A stretch of 64,000 nucleotides of DNA, taken from the NCBI RefSeq assembly GCF_900177725.1, contig NZ_FXAT01000011.1, positions 1 to 64,000 on the forward strand. The letters run 5' to 3'. This document shows, piece after piece, positions 8,329-17,203 of the stretch; the stretch's first letter is position 1, and each line of letters starts with the position of its first letter. The position numbers and the translations under genes were made by a program. The DNA comes from Paraburkholderia susongensis (lineage in GTDB: Bacteria > Pseudomonadota > Gammaproteobacteria > Burkholderiales > Burkholderiaceae). A model generated the notes under the pieces. The model saw only the letters and a program-made list of their open reading frames with translations, did no database searches and was not told where the DNA came from.

Positions 8329-8805
8329 ATGCGCGTATCCCTTTGGCTCTTCGCCGCCCTCGTGTTTGGCCCGACATCCAGTATCGCCCGCGCGGAGCCG
8401 CCGCTGCGGCTCGAGGATTGCCCGGTGGCCGTTGAACCGGCGCACGCAATACCGCACCTGACATTCACTGACGCCAAGGCACGGCACTACAGCAGCGTTA
8501 TTCGTGACGCTACGAAGGAGCCGGTGAATTTCGCCGGCCGCTACGTCCTCGCAACCTGGGGATGCGGCGCCGGATGCGTGATGGCAGCGGCAATCGACAC
8601 AAAAACAGGTCGCGTCATCTCGTTGCCGTTCACCGTTTCCGACTGGCCGGCCGACGTCACCGAGCCGCTTTCCTACCTCGCCGACAGTTGTCTGCTGATT
8701 GTGCGCGGCAGCCGTAACGAAAGCGCGCAACACGGAACCTACTACTACGCGTTCGACGGCAAGACCTTCAGATTGCGCACGAGGGCAAGCGAGTCCCGGC
8801 ACTAG
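8329..8805 (+). CDS. Conserved secreted protein of unknown function
   Basis: A 158-residue protein with an export signal (LWLFAALVFGP, cleavage near ARA). The mature part contains NFAGRYVLATWGCGAGC followed by AAIDTKTGRV, a pattern I associate with periplasmic proteins of unknown function in many proteobacteria; three cysteines (WGCGAGC and the later DSCLL) may form a disulfide. The downstream neighbour is convergent. No enzymatic motif is recognised. The ATG at 8329 has only a weak purine-rich stretch (TTGAGCA) before it, but the signal peptide fixes the start. Confidence 0.75.
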   Translation: MRVSLWLFAALVFGPTSSIARAEPPLRLEDCPVAVEPAHAIPHLTFTDAKARHYSSVIRDATKEPVNFAGRYVLATWGCGAGCVMAAAIDTKTGRVISLPFTVSDWPADVTEPLSYLADSCLLIVRGSRNESAQHGTYYYAFDGKTFRLRTRASESRH

Positions 8806-8862
8806 TCAAGCCGCGGCACGACGAACACAACGCCACGCGAGGCACTCGCCTCGCGCAACCGC

Positions 8863-9774
8863 TCACTTGAAGCGCCCCACCCTCTGATTCGCTTCCGGCA
8901 ACTGCCGCGTTTCGCGCACCGACAGCGGATGCCACAAACGCGCGCCGCCTTCGATCCCCGCGTCGTTCGACACGGTCGCCACGTTCGCCGGCAACTCGAA
9001 CTTGATACGCGCCGCGTTGCCGCCGCCGATCCACAGCTTGTCGTAATTCACGAGCGAATCGAGAATGCCGATCACCTTCTCGACGCGCCGGTTCCAGCGT
9101 TTATTCCCGATCTTCTCGCGCACGGCCTCACCGATGTACTCGTCGTACGCGACGCCCTTCCCACTCACCGGATGATGCGCGAGTTCAAGATGCGGCATCA
9201 GCTCGCCGTCGCGAAACATCGCGGTGCCCGCACCCGTGCCGAGCGTCAGCACGAATTCGAGGCCGTGGCCTTCGATCGCAGCGAAGCCCTGCATTTCGGC
9301 GTCGTTAATCATGCGCACCGGCAAGCCGCCGAGGCGCTGAGCAAGCGTGTCCGCGAGCGGAACGCCGTGCCAGCCCTCCACACCGAAATGCGGCGCGGTC
9401 AGGATGCGGTTGTCGCGCACCACGCCCGGAAAACCGATCGATATCTGCGTGGGCGGCGCCTGCTCGACGAGTGGCGCGACGAGCTTCGCGAGCGCGTCGA
9501 CGAGTTGATCGGGCGTGCACGGATGCGGCGTGGCGACGCGCACGCGCTCGGTTTTCATCTGCCCATCGGCGTCGATGATCGCGGCCTTCAGGCCGGTACC
9601 ACCGACGTCGATCGCGAGAATGCGTTCGGTGCTGCTCCGCCTGGCAGTGCTTGGCGTGCCGCTCCGCTTGGCCGTGCTCCGCGTGCCGCTCCGCTTGGCG
9701 GTGCCTGGCGTGCTGCTCCGCGAGCTGCTCCGTTGAGTGCTGCTCTTCGCTGCGTTCTGCTTGCGTGTTGCCAC
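8863..9774 (-). CDS. ppgK: ROK-family polyphosphate-type glucokinase
   Basis: A 303-residue sugar kinase. The phosphate motif LAIDVGGTGLKAA (near residues 53-65), the GFPGVV segment and LTLGTGAGTAMF match polyphosphate/ATP glucokinases of the ROK group, which convert glucose to glucose-6-phosphate in the cytoplasm. The first 50 residues are an extra, very basic, Ser/Thr/Arg-rich tail built from three copies of a 9-residue unit. The gene directly follows zwf (58 bases), so the pair can carry glucose into 6-phosphogluconolactone. Assignment to the polyphosphate-using branch is by motif resemblance. Confidence 0.85.
   Translation of the reverse strand: MATRKQNAAKSSTQRSSSRSSTPGTAKRSGTRSTAKRSGTPSTARRSSTERILAIDVGGTGLKAAIIDADGQMKTERVRVATPHPCTPDQLVDALAKLVAPLVEQAPPTQISIGFPGVVRDNRILTAPHFGVEGWHGVPLADTLAQRLGGLPVRMINDAEMQGFAAIEGHGLEFVLTLGTGAGTAMFRDGELMPHLELAHHPVSGKGVAYDEYIGEAVREKIGNKRWNRRVEKVIGILDSLVNYDKLWIGGGNAARIKFELPANVATVSNDAGIEGGARLWHPLSVRETRQLPEANQRVGRFK
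9625..9705 (-). repeat. Three 27-bp repeats encoding the basic tail of the glucokinase
   Basis: Residues 24-50 of the kinase read as three 9-residue units (GTAKRSGTR, STAKRSGTP, STARRSSTE), each encoded by 27 bases of related sequence. The unit resembles lysine/arginine-rich, histone-H1-like repeats and precedes the catalytic domain. Confidence 0.8.
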
Positions 9775-9832
9775 GATGCCCCCCGAATGTGTTTGATGCG
9801 ATTGACTACGTTTGCCGACCGTTTTACCGCTC

Positions 9833-11452
9833 TCACTTCTTTTCTACCGCATCCCGTTGCAGCGGCCGCCATGCGTGGCCGTCGCGCGCGAGCAGCGCAT
9901 CGGCCTGCGCGGGACCTTCGCTGCCGGCCGCATAGCCGTGCACGGCCTGCGCGCCACCGCTTTCCGGATGCAGCACGCTGTCGACCGCGCACCAGCTCGT
10001 CTCGATGCTATCGGCGCGCTGGAACAGCGTCGCGTCGCCGAGCATGCAGTCGTACAGCAGCGTTTCATAGCCGACGTTCGCGCGCTCGGCGAAGAAGTCC
10101 GCATAGTCGAACGACGATTGCACCGCGCCGACCTGCATCACCGGCCCCGGCGTCTTCACGTTGAAGTCGAAGCTCGTGCCGTGCGCGGGATCGATGCGCA
10201 AGGTCAGCACGTTCGGCGTGAGCGCATCGACCGGGGTGTCGCGAAACAAACGGAACGGCACCGGCTTTAGTTGCACCGAGATTTCAGTGCAGCGCGTGGC
10301 GAGCCGCTTGCCCGTGCGCAGATAGAACGGCACGCCCGCCCAGCGCCAGTTTTCGATCAGCACGCGCGCCGCCGCATAGGTCTCCGTCGTGCTGCGAGGC
10401 GCGACGTCCGGCTCCTCGCGATAACCGACACCGGCCGGCCCTTTTTCGTACTGGCCGAACACGACGTCATCGGGTGTCAGCGGCTGGATCGCGTCGAAGA
10501 TTTCGGCCTTCTTGTCGCGCACCGCTTCGGCGTCGAACGAATTGGGCGGCTCCATCGCGACCATGCCGAGCAACTGGAACAGGTGGTTCGGCACCATGTC
10601 GCGAAACGCGCCGGTCTGCTCGTAAAACTTGCCGCGTCCTTCGACGCCGATCGTTTCCGCCGCGGTAATCTGCACACTGTCGATGTACTCGCGCCGCCAG
10701 ACCGGCTCGAACAGCGCATTCGCGAAGCGCACGGCGAGAATGCTCTGCACCGTGTCCTTGCCGAGAAAATGATCGATGCGATACACCTGCGACTCCTGCG
10801 CATACTGCAGGATGTGCGCATTCAGATCGCGTGCCGACGCGAGGTCGGTGCCGAACGGTTTCTCGATCACGAGGCGGCGAAAACCGCCGTTCGCACCCTC
10901 GCCCTCCTGCAGCAAACCAGTCTTGCCGAGATGTTCGACGATCGGTTTGAAAAAGCGCGCGCCGACCGCGAGGTAAAAAATCACGTTGCCGCCCGGCGAC
11001 TGCGCGAGTTTCTGCTTGAGCTGCGCGAACGTGTCGTCGGATTCGAACTCGCCCGCCATGTATTCGAGGCGTTGCGCGACCCAGTTCCACGCATCGTCGT
11101 CGAGCTTGCCGGCGTGAAAGGTACTCGCCTTGTCAGCCGCGAACTGCTGCAGCGACTGGTGCAGGTCTTCGCGCCACGCGTTCGTCTCGCGCGCGCCATG
11201 ATTGACGCCGACGATCTTCATACCATCGTCGAGCAAACCATCGATCCCGAGGTTGTAGAGCGCGGGCATCAGCAGACGTTTGGTCAGATCGCCGCCCGCG
11301 CCGAAGATTACGAGCGTGCAGGGCGGCGCGGGTTTCTTGCCGGCCGGCGACGGCGGCGCATCGTGCGAGCTCGTGCTGACCTTGCAACTGCGCGCGGGCG
11401 CCGTATCGGGCTGGGAGGAAGAAGCAGCGGGGGTGTTCGGTGTAGTCGACAT
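9833..11452 (-). CDS. zwf: Glucose-6-phosphate 1-dehydrogenase
   Basis: A 539-residue enzyme that oxidises glucose-6-phosphate to 6-phosphogluconolactone with NAD(P), the entry to the Entner-Doudoroff and pentose-phosphate routes. The nucleotide-binding stretch FGAGGDLTKR and the substrate-binding RIDHFLGKD are present, as are IEKPFGTDL and the LRTGKRL substrate segment. The first 45 residues before CTLVIFGAGG are an extra Ser/Pro/Ala-rich tail. The start at 11452 is the nearest ATG but has no strong ribosome site; the frame is open to 11527. It sits between the GH63-like glucosidase gene and the glucokinase gene. Confidence 0.95.
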   Translation of the reverse strand: MSTTPNTPAASSSQPDTAPARSCKVSTSSHDAPPSPAGKKPAPPCTLVIFGAGGDLTKRLLMPALYNLGIDGLLDDGMKIVGVNHGARETNAWREDLHQSLQQFAADKASTFHAGKLDDDAWNWVAQRLEYMAGEFESDDTFAQLKQKLAQSPGGNVIFYLAVGARFFKPIVEHLGKTGLLQEGEGANGGFRRLVIEKPFGTDLASARDLNAHILQYAQESQVYRIDHFLGKDTVQSILAVRFANALFEPVWRREYIDSVQITAAETIGVEGRGKFYEQTGAFRDMVPNHLFQLLGMVAMEPPNSFDAEAVRDKKAEIFDAIQPLTPDDVVFGQYEKGPAGVGYREEPDVAPRSTTETYAAARVLIENWRWAGVPFYLRTGKRLATRCTEISVQLKPVPFRLFRDTPVDALTPNVLTLRIDPAHGTSFDFNVKTPGPVMQVGAVQSSFDYADFFAERANVGYETLLYDCMLGDATLFQRADSIETSWCAVDSVLHPESGGAQAVHGYAAGSEGPAQADALLARDGHAWRPLQRDAVEKK

Positions 11453-11588
11453 GGAATTCACTCGAGCAGGCCAATGGAGCGGACGTGGCGATATATGAAA
11501 GACCACGTGCGGAGCCGCACAGTTCAATTGCGCTCATGCAGCCGGCGCGCAAAGCGGCTTGTATGGCGGATGTAACCTTGCGGCCGTG

Positions 11589-14447
11589 CTACTTCGCCGT
11601 CGTGGTTGCGAGCGACGACGCGGGTTCTTTCGAAACAGGTTCTTCCGAAACGGGCGCTTTCGAAGTCGAAGCGGGTTCAACCACAGCAGGCTGCGTAGCC
11701 GCGGCAACCGTAGCAGCACTCGCCGCCGCGGCACCCGACACCCCCGCAGACTCGCCGGTCAGCGGCACATTGCCCGAAGCGGCCATCGCGCGCGGTTGCA
11801 GCAGCAACGCGACCAACCCGGTCCAGCCAGTCTGATGCGAAGCGCCGACGCCGCGCCCATTGTCGCCGTGAAAATATTCATGGAACAGAATCAGGTCCTG
11901 CGAGCGCGGGTCCGCCTGCAACAGCGGATACGCGCCCATCACCGGCCGCTCGCCGTCCCTGTTCTTGAGAAACAGCGTGGTCGCGCGGCGCGCGAGTTCG
12001 TCGGCGATTTCGGCGAGCGAGAACTTCTGCCCCGAGCCGGTCGGATATTCGACGCGAAAATCGTCGCCGTAGTAGCGGTGAAATTCGTACAGCGATTCGA
12101 TCAGCAGATAGTTGACCGGCATCCACACCGGCCCGCGCCAATTCGAATTGCCGCCGAACACGCGCGTGTCCGATTCAGCCGGCAGATACTTGACGCAGAA
12201 GCTGTTGCCGTCGTGCTGAAACACGAACGGCTGATCGCGATGAAAGCGCGACAACCCGCGCACGCCGTGATCGGAAAGAAATTCGCTTTCGTCGAGCGCG
12301 CGGCGCAACAATGCCTTCATCCGATGCCCGCGCAGCAGCGAGAGCAACAGCGCATTGCCCTTGCCCGGCTCGTTCCAGCGCGACACGAGCTTCGCGAGAT
12401 CGGGACGATGCTCGAGAAACCACGCGAGCCGCTCGCGCAGACCCGGCAAGCCGCCATGCAGACGCTCCTCGAGCACATGCACCGCGAACAGCGGAATCAG
12501 CCCGACGATCGAGCGCACGCGCATCGGAATGTTGCTGCCGTCGGGCAAGCGCAGCTTGTCGTAGAAAAACTCGTCCTGACCGTCCCACAGGCCCGTATCG
12601 CAGCCGTCGTCGCAACTCACCGCTTCCGCGATGTACAGGAAGTGCTCGAAGAACTTCACGCCGATGTCGACGAACACATGATTCGCGCACGCGAGTTCGA
12701 GCGCGATGCGCATGAGGTCGAGCGCATACGCGGCCATCCACGCGGTGCCGTCGGCCTGGTCGATGTGGCCGCCGGTCGGCAGCGGCGACGAGCGGTCGAA
12801 GATGCCGACGTTGTCGAGCCCGAGAAAGCCGCCCTGAAAAATATTGTGACCGTCGGCGTCCTTGCGGTTCACCCACCACGAGAAATTCAGCAGCAGCTTG
12901 TGAAAAACGAGTTCGAGGAAATCGCGATCCGCCTTGCCGGTGAGCGCGCGGTCGATCTCGTAGACGCGCCACGCGGCCCACGCATGCACGGGCGGATTCG
13001 CGTCGCTGAGCGCCCATTCGTAGGCGGGCAACTGGCCGTTCGGATGCTGGTAGCGGTCCTTCACGAGCAGCAGCAGTTGCTTCTTCGCGAACGCCGGATC
13101 GATCAGTGCGAACGCGGCCGCATGAAACGCGAGGTCCCATGACGCGTACCACGGGTACTCCCACTTGTCGGGCATCGACACGATGTCCGCATTGCACAGA
13201 TGCCGCCAGTCCACGTTGCGGCCGCGCTTGCGCTCGGCGGGCGGGCGCGGCTGCAGCGGGTCGCCGTCGAGCCAGCGCTGCACGTCGTACTGGTAGTACT
13301 GCTTCGACCACAGCATGCCCGCGAGCGCCTGGCGCTGCACGAGGCGCGCGTCGGTATCGGTGATCTCGTGCTGCAGCGCGCCATAGAATTCGTCGGCCTC
13401 GGCGATGCGCCGCGCGAACAACGCATCGGCGTCGAACGGCGTTTCATCGATAGCCGATTGCGGGCGCCAGCGCAGATACACGACCGCGCGCGCATGCGGC
13501 CCGAGTTCGAGCGCCGCATGCGCGGCGGCCTTGGTGCCCGCGTCGTGGCGTATCGCGTTCGCGTCGCCGTGGACGAGGTAATCGTTGAAGCCGTCCTTGA
13601 ACGGACCCGCGCCCTCCATGTTGAAGAGGCGCTTCACGTTGGTGTCGTTTTCGCAGAAGAGCCACGTGAGCGGCGCGTCGTTCGACCACGCCGTCACGAC
13701 GATCGGTTCGTGCCGGAAATGATGCCCGGCAAGGTGCACCGCGCCGTCGTGATCCGTGCCCGCGACGAGCCTCGGCTTGTCCTTGTTCTCCTTCCACGAC
13801 CACGCATTGCGCGCCCAGATCTGCGGCAGCACGTCGAGCGACGCCGCCTCGTCCGCGCGATTCTCGACCGTGACGCGCATCACGATGTCGTCGGGCGTGT
13901 GCTTCGCGTATTCGACCTGCACGTCGAAATAGCGCGCGTCGTCGAACACGCCGGTATCGAGAATTTCGTACTCCGGCATGTCGCCGCCGCGGCGCGCGTT
14001 CTCTTCGATGAGGTCTTCGTACGGATATGCCGCATGCGGGTACTTGTAGAGCATGCGCATGTACGAATGCGTGGGCGTGCCGTCCAGGTAGAAATACAGC
14101 TCCTTCACGTCCTCGCCGTGATTGCCCTGCGAGTTCGTGAGGCCGAACAGGCGCTCCTTGATGATCGGGTCCTTGCGGTTCCACAGCGCGAGCGACACGC
14201 ACCAGTTGAGCCAGTCGTCGCTGAAACCGGCGATGCCGTCTTCGCCCCAGCGGTAGGCGCGGCTGCGCGCATGGTCGTGCGGAAAGGAGTCCCAGGCGGT
14301 GCCGTTCGCGCTGTAGTCCTCGCGCACCGTGCCCCACTGGCGCTCGCTCAGATACGGCCCCCAGCGCTGCCAGTGGCCGCAATCGGCCGAATGCAGGCGT
14401 GAGCCTTCGATGGTGGCAAGCAGATTGGCAGCGCGCAGCGGTGGCAT
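11589..14447 (-). CDS. GH63-like (MGH1-type) glucosidase
   Basis: A 952-residue protein of the mannosylglycerate-hydrolase-like branch of glycoside hydrolase family 63. The region from about residue 350 forms the (alpha/alpha)6 catalytic barrel: KWEYPWYASWDLAFHA carries the expected general-acid aspartate, and the late GVGASHQTGWTGLVA segment holds the conserved barrel end. No signal peptide is seen, so it works in the cytoplasm. The last 50 residues are a low-complexity Ala/Thr/Pro/Glu tail absent from the family core. AAGGA precedes the ATG at 14447. The debranching enzyme gene lies 51 bases upstream, so both likely trim alpha-glucans or glucosyl compounds to glucose. Confidence 0.88.
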   Translation of the reverse strand: MPPLRAANLLATIEGSRLHSADCGHWQRWGPYLSERQWGTVREDYSANGTAWDSFPHDHARSRAYRWGEDGIAGFSDDWLNWCVSLALWNRKDPIIKERLFGLTNSQGNHGEDVKELYFYLDGTPTHSYMRMLYKYPHAAYPYEDLIEENARRGGDMPEYEILDTGVFDDARYFDVQVEYAKHTPDDIVMRVTVENRADEAASLDVLPQIWARNAWSWKENKDKPRLVAGTDHDGAVHLAGHHFRHEPIVVTAWSNDAPLTWLFCENDTNVKRLFNMEGAGPFKDGFNDYLVHGDANAIRHDAGTKAAAHAALELGPHARAVVYLRWRPQSAIDETPFDADALFARRIAEADEFYGALQHEITDTDARLVQRQALAGMLWSKQYYQYDVQRWLDGDPLQPRPPAERKRGRNVDWRHLCNADIVSMPDKWEYPWYASWDLAFHAAAFALIDPAFAKKQLLLLVKDRYQHPNGQLPAYEWALSDANPPVHAWAAWRVYEIDRALTGKADRDFLELVFHKLLLNFSWWVNRKDADGHNIFQGGFLGLDNVGIFDRSSPLPTGGHIDQADGTAWMAAYALDLMRIALELACANHVFVDIGVKFFEHFLYIAEAVSCDDGCDTGLWDGQDEFFYDKLRLPDGSNIPMRVRSIVGLIPLFAVHVLEERLHGGLPGLRERLAWFLEHRPDLAKLVSRWNEPGKGNALLLSLLRGHRMKALLRRALDESEFLSDHGVRGLSRFHRDQPFVFQHDGNSFCVKYLPAESDTRVFGGNSNWRGPVWMPVNYLLIESLYEFHRYYGDDFRVEYPTGSGQKFSLAEIADELARRATTLFLKNRDGERPVMGAYPLLQADPRSQDLILFHEYFHGDNGRGVGASHQTGWTGLVALLLQPRAMAASGNVPLTGESAGVSGAAAASAATVAAATQPAVVEPASTSKAPVSEEPVSKEPASSLATTTAK

Positions 14448-14498
14448 GAAGAAGTCCTTGCAGCAGGCCTGGCGGTGGGACTCACATCGTAGCGCGGT

Positions 14499-16535
14499 TT
14501 ACGCGCCGCCGTGCTCGAATCGGGCCAGCAGGTTTTCGACGCGCAGCAATTCGCCGAGCGACCACGCCTGAAACGGCGTGCCCGCGGGCGTGTGCGGCGC
14601 GTCGCCGTCAGCGATTTCGGACAGATGATCGAGGCCCGCGTGATCGAGGTGCGCATAAAGCGGGGCGACAAAGCGCGCCCTCGCCTGCGCGAGGTTGTCG
14701 GCGCTCGCGCCGTTGACCCGCAGCCATGCTTCGACAAATGGGCCGAGCAGCCACAGCCAGACCGTACCTTGATGGTAAGCGCCATCGCGTTCGCGCGGCG
14801 CACCGCCGTAGTGTCCGCGATAGGCGGGATCGGACGGCGCGAGCGAGCGCAGGCCAAGCGGCGTGAGCAGCTGCGCTTCGACCTGGCCGAGCACCGCGCT
14901 CGCCGCCGCGCCGTCGAGCAACGGAAACGGCAGGCCGCCGATAGCGAAAATCTGGTTCGGCCGGATCGCACGATCCACCGTGCCCGGCACGTGATCGACG
15001 TCGACGTTGTCGAACAGCGCCTGCGTAGCCGGGTCGGCGAAACGCTGACGAAACGCGAGCGTCGCGCGCTCGGCTTGCTGCCGCCACTGCGGGCTCCATG
15101 CCGACGCGATACGCAGCGCGTTGATCCACAGCGCCTGTACTTCGACCGGCTTGCCGATGCGCGGCGTGACCACCCAGTCGCCGACTTTCGCATCCATCCA
15201 CGTGAGCTGCACGCCGGGGACGCCGCAGCGCAACAAGCCGTCGTCGGCGCAGGCGCCGATGTTGAAGCGCGTGCCGTTCGTATAGCCGGTAAGGATCGCT
15301 TCGGCCGCCTGTTGCAGATGCGCGCGGGTCGTGGCGCTCGCATGCGGCGTCGCCAGATAGTCGTGAACGGCGACGATGAACCATAACGACGCATCGACCG
15401 AGTTGTATTCGGGCGCGTCGCCGTAATCGGGGAAGCGGTTCGGCAGCATGCCTTCGGAGAGCGTGCCCGCCCATTCGAGCAGGATCGCTTCGGCGTCGTC
15501 GAGACGGTTCGATGCGATCAGCAGGCCGCGCATCGCGATGAAGGTGTCGCGGCCCCAATCGGTGAACCACGGGAAGCCCGCGAGAATCGTGCGGCCTTCG
15601 TTGCGCGTGACGATGTAGGCATCGGCGGAACGATGCAGGCGGGAACCGAGTGCGTTGCGGCGTTGTTGCTCGGTGTGTACGAGGCCGGTCGCACGGGTGA
15701 CGGCCTGGGCCCGGTGGTTCGTGTTCGTGCTTGCGTTTGTCGCTGCGGCTGCGGCTGATGCCGCGCTCAGGATCATCACTGCTTCGCCGTTCGTGAGATC
15801 GAAGCTGAACACGCCGGGCGTCGCGAGGTCTTCGCTGCAATCGAGGCCGCGCTCCTCTTCGCGCACGTAGAAGAAGTTGCGATACCAGTCGGGCGCGTGC
15901 GTATAGACGCCGTTCGTCGCCGCAAGAATGACCGGCAAACCACCATACGGTTGCCAGCTCACGCACGACTGATTGCCGCTGACCTGTGCGCTGAAATTGA
16001 ACGCGGGGTTCTCGTGGTGCAGCGCATGATAATCGCGGCCCGACAGCAACGGCCTCACCTTGAGCACGAGCGCCCCGGGCTCGCCCGGGCCAGCGCCTTC
16101 GAGCCGCCAGCGCAGCACGGTTTCGCGGGTCGCCTTGCTGACGAAGACCTCGGCTATCACCGCTGTTTGCGCATCGGAATGCGCGTCGAGCCGCGTATCG
16201 AGCCCCACCCGCCACGTGGGCCACGGCGCGGTATCGAAGCTGAGAAGACTCCCGCGCAAGTCCGGGTAGATCACATCGGGCCCATAGCGCTGCATACTCA
16301 ACGGGTAGCGCTGCCCGTTCGCTTCGAGCCACGCTTCCACACCATTGACGAGCACCATGCGCCCGCCCGGCGCACGCGTCGCGCTCAACAGCAACGCGTG
16401 ATAGCGCCGCGTGCGCAGCATGCCAGCGGTGCCCGACGCGAAACCGCCGAAGCCGTCCGCTTCCAGCCATTCGTCTTCGAGACGCGAGAGGTCGAAGGGT
16501 GATCCGATGCGTGTCATGAAGTTAGTCGCGCTCAT
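14499..16535 (-). CDS. Amylo-alpha-1,6-glucosidase (glycogen debranching enzyme family, GH133-like)
   Basis: A 678-residue protein with an N-terminal GDE-type domain (LEADGFGGFASGTAGM, RRYHALLLSA) and a C-terminal (alpha/alpha)6 glucosidase domain (GFPWFTDWGRDTFIAM, MLPNRFPDYG, HQGTVWLWLLGPF). The family removes alpha-1,6 branch glucose units from glycogen-like glucans. The two aspartate-bearing segments of the catalytic domain appear intact. It heads the minus-strand block debranching enzyme - glucosidase - zwf - glucokinase, which would turn glucan into glucose, then glucose-6-phosphate, then 6-phosphogluconolactone. An Ala/Asn/Thr-rich insert occurs near residues 255-275. Confidence 0.9.
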   Translation of the reverse strand: MSATNFMTRIGSPFDLSRLEDEWLEADGFGGFASGTAGMLRTRRYHALLLSATRAPGGRMVLVNGVEAWLEANGQRYPLSMQRYGPDVIYPDLRGSLLSFDTAPWPTWRVGLDTRLDAHSDAQTAVIAEVFVSKATRETVLRWRLEGAGPGEPGALVLKVRPLLSGRDYHALHHENPAFNFSAQVSGNQSCVSWQPYGGLPVILAATNGVYTHAPDWYRNFFYVREEERGLDCSEDLATPGVFSFDLTNGEAVMILSAASAAAAATNASTNTNHRAQAVTRATGLVHTEQQRRNALGSRLHRSADAYIVTRNEGRTILAGFPWFTDWGRDTFIAMRGLLIASNRLDDAEAILLEWAGTLSEGMLPNRFPDYGDAPEYNSVDASLWFIVAVHDYLATPHASATTRAHLQQAAEAILTGYTNGTRFNIGACADDGLLRCGVPGVQLTWMDAKVGDWVVTPRIGKPVEVQALWINALRIASAWSPQWRQQAERATLAFRQRFADPATQALFDNVDVDHVPGTVDRAIRPNQIFAIGGLPFPLLDGAAASAVLGQVEAQLLTPLGLRSLAPSDPAYRGHYGGAPRERDGAYHQGTVWLWLLGPFVEAWLRVNGASADNLAQARARFVAPLYAHLDHAGLDHLSEIADGDAPHTPAGTPFQAWSLGELLRVENLLARFEHGGA

Positions 16536-16730
16536 TCAAAACCGGTCAGAACCGTCGTGCGCAAAACATAACGCAGATGGCGCTCGCGTGACCATTGTCC
16601 TTCCCATTACTTTCTATTTTCTTTCGATTAACTAACGAATTGCCGAAAGTTATGCCGCGCGCAAACGTTTCACAATTATTTCTTGAAAGGATTGGAGACT
16701 GCACCCGCTTTCATCGAACCGGATGCAGAC

Positions 16731-17138
16731 ATGAAAACGAACCAGCGCATGACGAGCGCCGCATTGATAGCACTCGCGACGATAGCGTTGAACGGTTGCG
16801 GCGCGGACGACTCATCTCCCGCAACCGTCTCATCGAGTGCGAACTCCGCCGCTAACGACGCGGCGCAGCATCCTGGGATAGCGGCGGCTGCGCTGGCAGC
16901 GCCCCCCTCTGCAGCGACTGCGATTCCCGATGTCTCGGCGCCGCTCGCAGGCAACCCGGTGGACCACGCCGCGAACAACCCGGCGAACAGCTTCGTCAAC
17001 GGCGCAACAAGCAGCACCACAAGCGGTGCAGCCGCACCCGACCCGATCACGCAAAACATGCAGGCCAGTCTCGCGGCCGACAGCCAGCAGGTCGCACCGG
17101 TCATGCGCTACGCGCCCGGCGACAGCGCCACCAACTGA
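16731..17138 (+). CDS. Small Ala/Ser-rich lipoprotein
   Basis: A 135-residue protein starting with a lipoprotein signal: basic start, hydrophobic AALIALATIA and the lipobox LNGC (Cys at residue 23). The rest is low-complexity, rich in Ala, Ser, Asn and Pro, without recognised domains. The start at 16731 is preferred over an upstream in-frame start at 16683 because it gives a proper signal peptide. The phospholipase gene begins 65 bases later on the same strand, so the two are probably transcribed together. Function is unknown. Confidence 0.7.
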   Translation: MKTNQRMTSAALIALATIALNGCGADDSSPATVSSSANSAANDAAQHPGIAAAALAAPPSAATAIPDVSAPLAGNPVDHAANNPANSFVNGATSSTTSGAAAPDPITQNMQASLAADSQQVAPVMRYAPGDSATN

Positions 17139-17203
17139 GACCGTACCGATTCCACCGGCGCGCCCAAGCGCTATTCTTCCTCCTACGCAGAAGGTGATAT
17201 TCG

